A DNA stretch of 64,000 bases from Archegozetes longisetosus (lineage: Eukaryota; Arthropoda; Arachnida; Sarcoptiformes; Trhypochthoniidae). This document shows positions 48,901-58,994 of the stretch, in pieces; position 1 is the stretch's first letter; every line of letters starts with the position of its first letter. The notes under the pieces were generated by a model. The model was not told the DNA's origin and ran no database searches. It was given only the letters and a program-made list of their open reading frames with translations. The stretch covers positions 15,514,220-15,578,219 of the forward strand of contig JAEMBT020000001.1 of NCBI GenBank assembly GCA_018873245.2. Reading direction: 5' to 3'. The translations under genes and the position numbers were made by a program.

Positions 48901-51900
48901 GAGACCAGACTCTACCGAGTTACGTCCCTCGGTTTGGGACCGCGGTCGTCGAAGATCCTCCTGAGCCTTCTCTTCCCTCCCGGCCCAGTGTTACCTGGAT
49001 GGAAGAAAGCAGTACGCCACAGAGGGATTCGAACCCGCTCCCAAGGGTTACTCTGTCAGCGTCTTGACCACTACGCCAACAGACTTGGGTATCCTTAAAG
49101 AGTTCACTTTTCACTTAAACAGTTTATTCTGACACAAGTGTACTATAAGGAAAAAGTCCTTGTTAAATCGAGAGTTTTCGTTCGCGCAATTAATGTAGGA
49201 TTACTTCAATATTTAAAAGATGTATCTTTAAGTTTCAAAAACTTATTGGCCTGAGTCAGGATATGAGCTTAATTCTCATTATCAATTTAGGTATGATTTT
49301 GAACAATAACAAAAAGTTTAATACATTTGTATGCATTAGTCAGTTAATGGCAAAAAGTTACAAAAAAATGATAATAACATTCCGTAAATAGTCAAAACTT
49401 AGAATTTGTTTTGAGAAAACTTACGCAATTCTGAATCATTACTGATTAAACTTTTACATTGAAAATCTTATTACTTTATTGGTTTATTAAATGTTTCCCA
49501 CTATTCTGTATATCTTGTATTAGTTATGATCATTTCTAAGCACTCAGTCTGACAAAGGCTTTTTCTTATAGTACATTATGGTTTGATGGAAGGTATCGAA
49601 TAACAACCCATCACTTCTGGTTAACATCAAAGATTACTAAAATTTTAAGTGTGAGCAAAATTTTCAAACATGAATCTGGTTGTAGTCTGGACGAAATGAA
49701 ATCTAGACTGCCCAGTCAAAACCTGGAAGGTTAGTAAAGCTGGGTTCAAAGTGAAACTATTTTCATTCAGCTAAAGGTATATATGCCTTAACACAACTTT
49801 CAATAATTCAAAAATGATAAGAACCCAATTACCGACTGAAGGATAATCAGGAGTTAATGGATCGCCGTCTCCAATATATACTGTTCCTCTTTGTACTCCA
49901 TACGGTGGTAAATAAATTGAATTTGGATATGTATTACTGATATTGCCATCAGTAAAATCGTAGGGATCCATATAAAGAATAAGACCAATGGCTCCGTACT
50001 GTTGAGCGAATGCAAGTTTGTCACCGCGAAACATTTTTCCATATCTTGCGATCGCAATTCTTCCTTTCAAACTTATACCTTCTTTCTGTAAGACATCATA
50101 ATCTTCAGCTCTGCCATAATTTACATAAACTAAATCACCTGCAAATAACAAATCGAAATATTCAAATAAGAATAATTAGCTTGTTATCTAAATTACCGAC
50201 AACCGGTTTCGATCCGGTGCTTGGCGCGTATGCGAGAAATGGAGGAAATTCTTTATAAATTGGTATCTCCTCTTTAGTAGCATTTAGGGGCACTTCGTGG
50301 GTGTGTGAGGCATATATCAAACTTCCATTTGAATCTAATATTGAAACCTATACTCAAAAACAAATTTAAATTAAAATGAAATTTTAGTTTTATTGGTTGT
50401 GATTACAGTTGCCAACTTTCTAACAGTTGAAATCTATACTAACTATACGGAAATGGAGACTCATACTCCTTCTCATAATGTACTGTGATCTGGAATTGCT
50501 ATTAATCGAAAACTCGAAATAGCACTTTGTTTCAACACATAAAACTTTAGTTTTTCTATTGTATCGCATCATTTTTTATTGTATTGGTCTAGAAATCTAA
50601 TTTGCATGTATTGACTGTTTGATTAATAGCAATTGCAGATCACAGTACTATGCCTGAAATGAATGTCTGAAAAAATAGAGATATACAATTATGTGTAAAT
50701 CATTAATGTCAAATAATCGACTGTGCCGTAAGACTTGCATAGTATTGACCCATTCGAAATTGTTAAATCTTAACCTTAACTATCAATAACTTCAACCAAT
50801 AGATAAGATTTAATAAAATACAAATTAATAGTTCACTAAGTATATTTTGAAATTGCAAAAAAATTCTAAACAAACTTATAAGTTAACAAGTTTGAACTCA
50901 TAAATAATGATCAAAATATTAATCATTATAACTATGAGTATCTTTAAGCTATAGTACAGTCGACAAATGATACCCTTAAATGCTATACACGAAAGTATGT
51001 ATTTTATATTTTCAGACATTTATTTCAGCCATAGTAAGTTTTTAATCATATAAATGTCAAAAATTCAAAATACGTTATTCAAACTAGTTTAAGGAGGTTT
51101 TCCATTATATTTTCTGATCCTTTCTTCAATAAAAGCCTTGAAATCATACTTTAATGATTTCTAATACATTTTGTACAGATGAAATTCAATTTTTCCTACT
51201 TTTCGGATTTTATATTTTTCTAAAGAGCTCTTGAAATACGCACAGTTACTTAAATTAGAAACTGAGAGCTGAAGGTAATATAGCCTTTCTGTAGGACACA
51301 TCTCATTAGTCAACTGTACATTGAATTGAATCAATTCATAAAGTACAAAGTTGATCGATAAAAACTGGTCTAACTGGTCATCGAGTTCTAAAGTTTACTA
51401 AAGTGAAAGCCTTCATTCGATATACGTTAAACATATATTGTAAAACTCTCAGTTTCTAATTGAAGTTTCTGTAAGTTTGGTAACCGTAGTTATCATACTT
51501 GGCTCGGATTTGTTGCGTTCGGATATGATAATAAGACTGTATAATTAGCAATATAAACGCGATCCAAGCCTTGATTGATCCATTTCTCATAAACGTATTT
51601 GGCCATCCTTTCATCCATTTACAGTCCTGCTAATTGTGGCCTTTCTGTTAGATTTCTGTTTAGTATAAATTAAAGACAAATAACAACCAATACATTCAAA
51701 GCTTAACACAGATAACGAATGAGATTCATAATTAACTGACTTGAGAAACATTGCAATATTATTACTATTGATTTCATTCAACAATATTTTACTAATAGTG
51801 GATTCATTATTTTCAGACTTTCCCAAAGTAGCACTAGTTGTGCTGATCAGCACTACTGGGATTAATCCACTTAAAAGCAGTCGAATAAATCGGAAAAATG

Positions 51901-51934
51901 CAGTCGAATAGAAGTAATTGTTACGTGAAGCCAT
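45976..51934 (-). CDS. Glutamate carboxypeptidase II / NAALADase-like metallopeptidase (M28B), possibly disrupted
   Basis: A type II membrane zinc peptidase related to PSMA and NAALADase. Exons: 51741-51934, 51499-51655, 50196-50349, 49833-50138, 47443-47976, 47010-47360, 46771-46936, 46309-46390 and 45976-46255. All GT-AG boundaries keep phase. Start MASRNNYF; hydrophobic anchor FIRLLLSGLIPVVLI; PA-domain block GDLVYVNYGRAEDY; peptidase block GNHRDSW (Zn His), DPSSG (bridging Asp), AAEEYGLIGSTEW (catalytic and Zn Glu), YLNVDLAVEG (Zn Asp), YPLYHTLYETYE (Zn His); dimerisation domain MMLERAFIEPKGLP. Two lesions: TAA right after PQLAGL in exon 2, where relatives have glutamate, and a +1 or -2 shift at an AAAAGG run near 47260 in exon 6. 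Catalytic residues are all intact, so it is either a recent pseudogene or partly affected by base-call errors. Confidence 0.85.
48131..48311. mobile_element. Partial copy of the 12394-12897 MITE, in intron 4
   Basis: Shares AAACAGAAAATGACT, TTGGGTAT.ACTTAT, GACTATTCAGTGCA and the end CTCTTATGTAAAGCATTG before TACAG. Only one arm is present. Confidence 0.6.
48760..49090 (-). mobile_element. tRNA-derived SINE, 331 bp, in intron 4
   Basis: Reads on the minus strand from 49090. An RNA polymerase III A box (TGGCGTAGTGGTCAAGAC, 49078-49061) and B box (GGTTCGAATCC, 49035-49025) sit 31 bases apart, as in a tRNA. A GC-rich body follows, ending in an A-rich tail GGGGGAACAAAACAACA at 48760. A perfect 14-bp target duplication, ATCCTTAAAGAGTT, lies at 48746-48759 and 49091-49104. 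The body is far more GC-rich than the host DNA. An intact duplication means a recent insertion. Confidence 0.8.
50483..50645. mobile_element. 163-bp TA-flanked hairpin MITE in intron 3
   Basis: The ends CTGTGATCTGGAATTGCTAT and the complement of ATAGCAATTGCAGATCACAG, flanked by TA at 50481-50482 and 50646-50647. Confidence 0.65.
50957..51316. mobile_element. 360-bp TA-flanked MITE in intron 3
   Basis: The ends are CAGTCGACAAATGATA and, complemented, CAGTTGACTAATGAGA, with TA at 50955-50956 and 51317-51318. Tc1/mariner-type non-autonomous element. Confidence 0.55.
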
Positions 51935-53309
51935 TTTGAACTTCAAAATAAAATTTTTGATCTAATAATAAACTATCAAATAGTTATATATACAATATAT
52001 AATGTATAGTTATATGTGTATTCAATGAAGTGTTTGACAGATGAGATAATAATAGTTTTATACATAAGATGCTTCGAATCTTGAAATTCAAAGTTCAATA
52101 AGAGTGAAGTATATCACACTGTTTCCAATTATTATCTTTAAGTTTTGGATTTATTGATTAAATGGCTGCACTTCAAATAAAACAATTCATTTATGCTTTC
52201 GAACAGATTTTTAATCAGAAAGTCCAAATACTTAAATTTAGCAGATATTTTAGACTTACTACTGAAGTGGGTACGATTGTTGACGAAACTAAATTGCCTT
52301 GTCTTTGGACTTTTCAACTTATGAAAATTGAAACATATTGACGAAGTTTTTACGAATAAACTATATGTTGAGATGGACATTGTAGTGAATGGACGTTAAA
52401 ATTCATTGTAAAGTAGGTGAATCATTCAAACAAATTCTTTCAAACAAATCAGACGGTAATTTTCTAATTCTGGTTAATGGAAGCTAGACTAGGTAAAAAA
52501 TGATTAGTCACGTGTATTTTTGTTTCGTTGAAATATCGTTAGTGCTAAAGTTACAAACCTAACTACTTGAAAGACCTGACTCTCCAAAAATATTAAGCTA
52601 GAATTCCAGGTAACAATATCTAATGATCAAGGCTGTTCAATTTTCGACTGAAAGAGACTAGAGCAAGTGCATCGTAAAAATCGGGTCAGGGCTGAATTCG
52701 AAGCAAGTAGAACCCTACCACTCTATTGAGCTGCATCCACCTGTTCATGACCACACGTACTTTTACCATTTTGGTTTATGAAGTGGCATGGATTGATTCA
52801 TGATAAGTACTCTCGAATGTACTATTCAGTCGATTATCTTAACGCCTTACCCACTCAGAAATGACTTAAAAATGAAATGAAGTAGGTGTAATTAGATAAC
52901 GATTGGGTTCAGCTTCACAAATATGATGCGTCTCAACTCATCTCGTCGAGCACCATCGAATGCACTATTCAATTCTTATGGCACCCCACCCCTTTATTTC
53001 CTCAATACTTATGAAACCTGTTCGATTAACTTACAGTTTCTATCGGTTTTATCCATTTAGTTTTTAGTCAAAAACTTCAATCCAATTATCGAAAATCTTA
53101 ACTGTACTAATGAATAAGAATAGTTTAATTAACAGAACTTTAAATAATTTTAGTTTCAGTCTCAAAAAGTCGCTAAACGCTACAGAATACATTGAATCTT
53201 TTAATATTGATTGTTAATCCCCAGGAGTAGAAGTTTATAGGGAATGATAGAAAAGTCTGATCAAAACTTTTAAAACTTTCTAATACTTCATAATACTTGC
53301 ATTGATATA
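51935..53309. other. Intergenic upstream of the peptidase gene; terminal fragment of a Tc1-like element
   Basis: 52380-52540 resembles the arm of the Tc1-like remnant at 12900-14355 (AAATTCTTTCA..CAGA, ATGGAAGCTAGACTAGGTA). The rest shows no gene. Confidence 0.4.
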
Positions 53310-53874
53310 CAGTGAAACCCGTTTAATGTCAACCTGTCAGTGCAGCAAAAACAGTTGACAATAACCGATATTGACAATGAATGTTTATTGTCAATAAGTT
53401 GACAATTAGTGAATACCTTTTATATTTCAATTTTATTGCAGTAAGAACCGAGTATATATCAAAACTATCATGGAGAGTACGCATATCGAATATTCACATT
53501 AGAGTAATCAATAATAATGGATTGTTTAAGAGGAAACTTGTTTTTTAAAATCAAGTTTTCTTACTTTAATAGAGAATCATAGAGCGATGTGTCAGCTTCA
53601 GAATGTGATTCTAGATATAATCTCAATTTGAATATATCATTTATACCAACACGTGTTCGTTTAATGAGGTCCATATTTAGATTAATCGATATATCAATTT
53701 CATACTGCATTTTAAATTTTATTTTTTTGCAACTTTACAGTTTGTAAAAAGTTGACATTAAGTGTGTATTAAATATGTGTAGGATGTTAAATCGATGCAG
53801 AGAATAGTGTTGACAATAAGCTGGTTTTCACAATAACCGACACCATTTGACGAAAATATAATGAAATTTTACTG
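53310..53874. mobile_element. pogo/Tigger-like MITE, 565 bp
   Basis: Begins CAGTGAAACCCGTTTAATGT and ends AATGAAATTTTACTG, with TA at 53308-53309 and 53875-53876. CAGT.AAAC termini with internal GTTGACAATAA words resemble Tigger-type ends. No transposase. Confidence 0.6.
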
Positions 53875-54364
53875 TAATTCTATTAAAATTGACCACAATT
53901 AGTGTAAAGTATAATTTATTTAGTGTTTATTGCAATAAAACTTTTAATACTAGTCAATGTCAGCATTCGTAAAAATTTGTCAAGTCGGAGACAGCCTCTA
54001 AGCCACATTTTGGGAATGTGGCTTACCTTATTCTTAGCTAGCGCACACTTTAATCGCATCATTTTCAATTCTGTAAAGACATTAGACCTACCCTATAATG
54101 TATAGTATATAACAGAGTGATCTATATAATATTTTTAATAAAAATGCTTATAGTTTCAAGTATTTTTATTAATTTTAAATCTTTATTAACTTCTACATAA
54201 TTATTCATTTCATCAAAACATTTATAATTAAATACATATCATATAATTTGTTTCATAATAAACATCTGAGTGATCATTATAAGAGAAAACCTCTTCAATA
54301 AGATTTACGTATTCTTGCGATCGAGTATGATAGATGGTTTTCGCTTATAGTAAAATGATCATAT

Positions 54365-55143
54365 TTACATTGTTACACATCGTTCGTCTAGAGTATTTTC
54401 ATTTACCAATTTCGTTTTCACCCCATCAATCCACTTGTCAACGTATGTTAAAGAAAGCTTACTTAAATCTTGTGCTTTTGCCCCATCAAACCAGATAATA
54501 ATTCGTATTGTATATAACCAGTGTTGACATTTTTTTCAGTCAGTTTTATTTCTCCATCATTCAGGTAGATATCAAAGGTAGCCGAATAAATATTAAGCTT
54601 TACCGAAGATTCTGTGACATCTATTATAAACTGGCATAAGTGAGCCGTTTTTTCCGATTCGGGTATTTCGGATGATCGTTGACTTGGTTTGGTGTTTTGA
54701 GCTGGTATTTGGGTATTGCGTCCAGTTTGTGTAAGTATAACATACGCCATTTCGTTCAAAGATGATCTTATTATTTCTTTATCACTTGATTCCCGAAGAC
54801 CATAAAAATCCATCAGGTCATCTATGAATTGGTGATATGTCTTGTTCTTGAAACTTGTCGGACTGTCGGCAGATTTAACATAATGTAAGTATGGGATTTT
54901 TCCTATTCCGTCCAAATAAGAACTCAAAGGAGTGGCAGCATCAGTCAAACTCTGTCTTGTAGGGTCAAACTTTGCCTTTTGTTGAACAACATTCAAGAGA
55001 GTAGTCAATCCATGTACTTGATATTCTCGATTCTTAAAAATTTCTGTAGCAGATGCACGAGGATGAGGTATATACTCACCAAGAATGACTGCTGAAGACG
55101 CTGAAACTGTATTCGTGGTTTGCGGCGACAAAGTTTGTGACAT
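54365..55143 (-). CDS. Uncharacterised family, member A (frame interrupted near the C-terminus)
   Basis: Not a family I recognise. From ATG at 55143: MSQTLSPQTT, SAVILGEYIPHP, a helical stretch QVHGLTTLLNVVQQKAKF, the family core YLDGIGKIPYLHYVKS and FIDDLMDFYGL, a Pro/Ser-rich linker (TKPSQRSSEIPES), then CQFIIDVTESSVKLN. No signal peptide or membrane segment is obvious, so a soluble protein is likely. Frame 0 ends at 54463 just after LLSGLMG. A -1 shift at the GGGG run 54481-54484 continues with KAQDLSKLSL and VDKWIDGV to a TAA at 54365-54367, aligning with the C-terminus of B-prime. It lies in the left arm of a palindrome; A-prime at 63863 is its mirror copy. Confidence 0.6.
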
Positions 55144-55291
55144 GTCTATAATTTCTCAAGATGAATATTATGCAGCAGATATTATATATAATTAGTGCTT
55201 GTTCACAAATAACTAAACGAGCTTATAGCTCTTCCTTTATAGCAACAATATTATTTCTTCGACTTTGTCGGGGGAACGATTTATATATATA

Positions 55292-57463
55292 CAGTCATGG
55301 AAATATCTAACTATGAAGATATAACAAGCTGTAAAATCAAACATGGTGAATGAATTTGAACCAATTTCAGCAACAAGGTGCATAAACTCCCCCGATTTCT
55401 AAATACCCTTGTAAGTTTAATAATTGAGCTAGTTTAAGAAAAGTAATAAGATTTTATTGAAAACAAGAGATTTTTATGATAAAGAATAGGCGGAATCTTA
55501 GCAATCCCTGCTCGGAGTGTTCCTGTTGACCTATTACCAACCTGTCATGTATCGTTGGAAAGGTCTTGTCAAGCTAAGTTCAACTACACCATACATGATG
55601 ACCTGTGACCTCGGGTTCACCGACGGGTGACCTTTGACCTCTGACCACAAAACTTTACTCTATAATATACAGCACATGGAAATATCTAACTAAGAAGATA
55701 TCTTGCTTGATATCTTTTGAACTATCTAGTTGATTTGAAATCTGCTTTCTGCAAAATATCGAACAACTTCCTTATTGTTAAGTTGAAAGCATGATCAAAT
55801 TAAAAACAATATTTAACGAGATAAATTGAAAAACTAAAAACTTGAATTTTTAATTAAAAATCGTAATGTATTTGAAGTGAATGTAATTTTTTAATGAGTT
55901 ATTTGAAAACCACATGTTATTTTGTTTGCAAATAAACAAATTTTGTTTAATTAAAACATTAATTGAAATGCCCTTTACTGTGGAGGAACGGGAACTCAAG
56001 TTCCGAAGATTCATTAAAATGAGAGCCGAGAACCGCAAGAAGACCGCAATCATGAGAGATGTCGGTAAGTATTCACAAATTTATTAATAATTACAACAAT
56101 TATTCAAATTTTCATTTGAAGGCATCAGTAGTAATACTTATGACGAATGGGCGCGAATTGATGACAACGAAGAACTCTTCATCTCAATCAAAAGACCCGG
56201 AGGGCGCCCTCCCCTCACAACTGAGAGCGATGACGAATCTTTGAGAACAGTGGCTCTTGAGAACAACTGGGATAACATTACCCGATTAAGACAAACCGAG
56301 ACTTTTGCGGAAAACGATAGGCTCTCATCCATTTGTGATCGCACAATAAGGACGCGATTGAGTGATATGGGTATTCGATTATTCATTAATTCAATTATCG
56401 TGTTAAATAATTAATTTTCTTGATTTAAGGTGTGAGGAGAAGAAGAGCTGCCATTAAGGAAAGACTCCGGGAGTGGCATAAAGAGAGGCGCCTATCGTAT
56501 GCCAATGAAATGATCAATTGGACACTTATTGACTGGTCCAGAGTAATATTTATTGATGAATTCAAGATCTGTAGTGGTGACAGGGGTCAGCTCTGGGTGT
56601 GGCGCGAGAATGGCACTCGCTATGACGAGCGAAACATTGCTCACATGGACAGGATTTTCCGTTCTACTGTCTCTTTTGTGCTCTTGTGAGTTTTCTAACT
56701 TGAATATGACTTACTTAACTTTTTAATTTGTTTAAAATCTACCTAGTTTCAGTTTTCATGGATTAGGTGAACTTTTTATTCATGAAACCCTCACAAAAGA
56801 GGTTTATTCCAAGTTTTTGGAGGAACAAGTGCTCCCCTATATTGAGCGTCATTTTGATGACGGAAATGTTCTGCTCCTCCACGACAACCACCCAAGCCAT
56901 ACGTCACATTTTGTTAAGGATTGGATCACAACAAATATCGGACCAGTTGAAGATTTTGTGATTCCACACCCGAGGTATTGATAGAATTCATTTTAAAATA
57001 GTATTTAATCGAATTTTCAGTCTTTCTCCGGATCTGAATCCCGATGAAAATGTCGGGTCAATGATAAAGAGTTTGGTCCGTAGTGAAAGACCAGTTATCA
57101 CATCAAAGGAAGATTTATTGGCAGCTCTGAAGTCGGCCCACCAGAAGATGTGTGACTCATCTTGGCGCCAGTTCTTTATTAACCTGGTGGAATCCATGCC
57201 CAGGCGTTTAGAGGCTGTGCGACAAGCTTCTGGTGGTCAAACAAGATACTAATCTAATAAATATTCTATTATTTATCATAAAAATCTCTTGTTTTCAATA
57301 AAATTTGATTATTTTTCTTAAACTAGCTCAATTATTAAACTCACAAGGGTATTTAGAAATCGGGGGAGTTTATGCACCTTGTTGCTGAAATTAGTTCAAA
57401 TTCATTCACCATGTTTGATTTTACAGCTTGTTATATCTTCATAGTTAGATATTTCCATGACTG
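55292..57463 (+). mobile_element. Intact-looking Tc1/mariner-type transposon, 2172 bp
   Basis: Terminal inverted repeats of about 193 bp (55292-55485 and about 57270-57463) differ at only a handful of positions and begin CAGTCATGGAAATATCTAAC. TA flanks the element at 55290-55291 and 57464-57465. A second, internal copy of the terminal word (CATGGAAATATCTAACTA) lies at about 55677. It carries a full five-exon transposase and a 5' region with two direct TGACCT pairs. Near-identical ends and an open transposase suggest recent activity. It sits inside the A/B palindrome, in one arm only. Confidence 0.85.
55968..57252 (+). CDS. Tc1/mariner-type DDE transposase, five exons
   Basis: Exons 55968-56064, 56122-56370, 56430-56685, 56747-56974 and 57021-57252 join in frame to 353 residues, normal for the family. 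Introns are 57, 59, 61 and 46 bp, all GT-AG. Start MPFTVEERELKF. The N-terminal helix-turn-helix contains TYDEWARIDD and a KRPGGRPPL hinge. Catalytic blocks: VIFIDEFKICSG (first D), VLLLHDNHPSHTSHF (second D), LSPDLNPDENV (E), with about 38 residues between the second and third, wider than classical DD34E Tc1. The C-terminal NLVESMPRRLEAV is typical of Tc1-like proteins. The protein would cut and paste its own element in the nucleus. Coding DNA is markedly less AT-rich than the surroundings. Confidence 0.85.
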
Positions 57464-58281
57464 TATATATATGTAATGTAAATATGTATAATAAATAAAA
57501 CTCAATGATAAATGTATAAAACAAAGCGAAGGCTTTTAAGTGTTAGACTGTTAAGTCTTAAAGCATCAGCTATTTGTGAACTGTGTATTAAATCATGTGA
57601 AGCATAAGTTCAAAATAGGGTTATAAACATTTATTTATATATTTTAAAATAAGGAACAATGTACAGTATTTTATTCCCTTCTCTCTCTGATAGAACTACT
57701 CTATTGAGAAACTGTTGATAGAACTTCCTATGAAAATGATGTGATTGATGAAAGAAAATATTGTAGTAAACTAGTTATGAGAACTAAAATTTAGATAATC
57801 AAGAATTACTATCAATTAAGTGTATAGATATTAATATAAATAACAAATCCTGCATTTATTAAAGTTTTGATTACAAATTGAAGGCCAAATACATAGTCTA
57901 GCCTTTTCTAGTTCTGAACAATCAAATTTTCAGTTTTCAAAACTAATTTTTAGTCATTGAAATGGTAGTAAGGTCGTTAAAAGTTAAACATTGATCTCTG
58001 ATATGAGTGGCGAACAGTGTTCTGGCATCGCTTGGACAAAAGTCTGATAGTAGTTTATGAGCCAATCAAATCACTACTTTATACTTGGAAAGTATAAATT
58101 TGAGTGCACAAACTTCAATCACTTAATTGTCGTGACACCTCAAACTAAGCAACTTGAATTGTAAGTAGCACAATTGATTTTTATAGTCATTTAACGAATG
58201 TTTTCTATATAACTAACTTGGATTTAACGTTCATTTCGTTTATCTAGTGATATTTGAGAATTATTAATTCGTACTGTGAAA
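57464..58281. other. 5' flank of gene B, left arm of palindrome
   Basis: Mirrors 61299 to about 62110 (GTGGCGAACAGTGTTCTGGC at 58008 and its complement near 61560). The promoter is presumably here. ATAAATTTGAGTGCACAAAC and AAGCAACTTGAATTGTAAGT are conserved in both arms. Confidence 0.5.
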
Positions 58282-58994
58282 ATGTCCTCCGATATCCCAG
58301 TCATCTGTGGTGTGATTGTATTAGGGAAAAAGAAAAACTACGCAACTTTGTTGTCAGCGGAGATCCATTCAGAAGACGATAAACCAAACATATTTGGAGA
58401 CAAAAAGTATCATCAAGACGCATTGGCCACTTTGTTGAACGCAGTTCAAAACAAAGTGGGTTTTCACCCTAAGGCGAAGGTAACTCCTGAGGAATTCTTT
58501 AAATATTTGGAAGGAGTTGATGGAATACCCTACCTCTTACTGGTTGGAAAAAGATCCGTGGCAAATTCTATTGATCACACAGACTATAACAAACTCATAG
58601 ATAGTTTTGATGATCTTTTCAAAACAATCCTCAAAAGCGATGCAGATGAGATAAAGGAATCTATCACAAATATGGCGAGGTCACTGCTTACAGTGGACAA
58701 TTCTAAATCTGATCGCAGTTACTTTTTCCAACATATCGTAGATTTCAGGGATGAAGATGAGTATAGATTGCATCTCATGCACTCAATTCTTCACTTCGAA
58801 AAGTCAAGTGGCAAGACAACAATAGTCAAACAATCTGGCGAAATTTCAGCTGCTGAGTACAGGTTATTGTCTGCAAAATGATCGCAGATGCAGATAAATT
58901 AACTAGACTGACGGAAAAAGATGTTGATGACTGGATAGATGATGTTACATCTCCTTCTGATTCAAAATTACTTTTATGCTTTGAAAAAGTTTAA
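58282..58994 (+). CDS. Uncharacterised family, member B (frame interrupted near the C-terminus)
   Basis: Begins MSSDIPVICGVIVLGKKKNY, then KKYHQDALATLLNAVQNKVG, YLEGVDGIPYLLL, YNKLIDSFDDLFKTILKSDA, ITNMARSLLTVDNSKSDRSY and HFEKSSGKTTIVKQSG. The aligned core is shared with A; most of the protein is near-identical to B-prime. Frame 0 stops at TGA 58879-58881 after YRLLSAK. A -1 shift at AAAA (58875-58878) reads on as MIADADKL and VDDWIDDVTSPSDSK, ending at TAA 58992-58994. No signal peptide, no membrane span. Function unknown; I see no catalytic motif. The intact start and strong codon-level similarity to B-prime argue for selection until recently. Confidence 0.65.

Noticed and set aside
48826-49114. 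Open frames on both strands at 48826-49114 as genes
   Set aside because: They lie within the GC-rich SINE, where stops are rare by composition.
52640-52745. A second tRNA-derived SINE (AGCTCAATAGAGTGGTAG and GCTTCGAATTC on the minus strand)
   Set aside because: The A-like and B-like boxes are only about 11-15 bases apart, too close for a tRNA promoter, and there is no target duplication.
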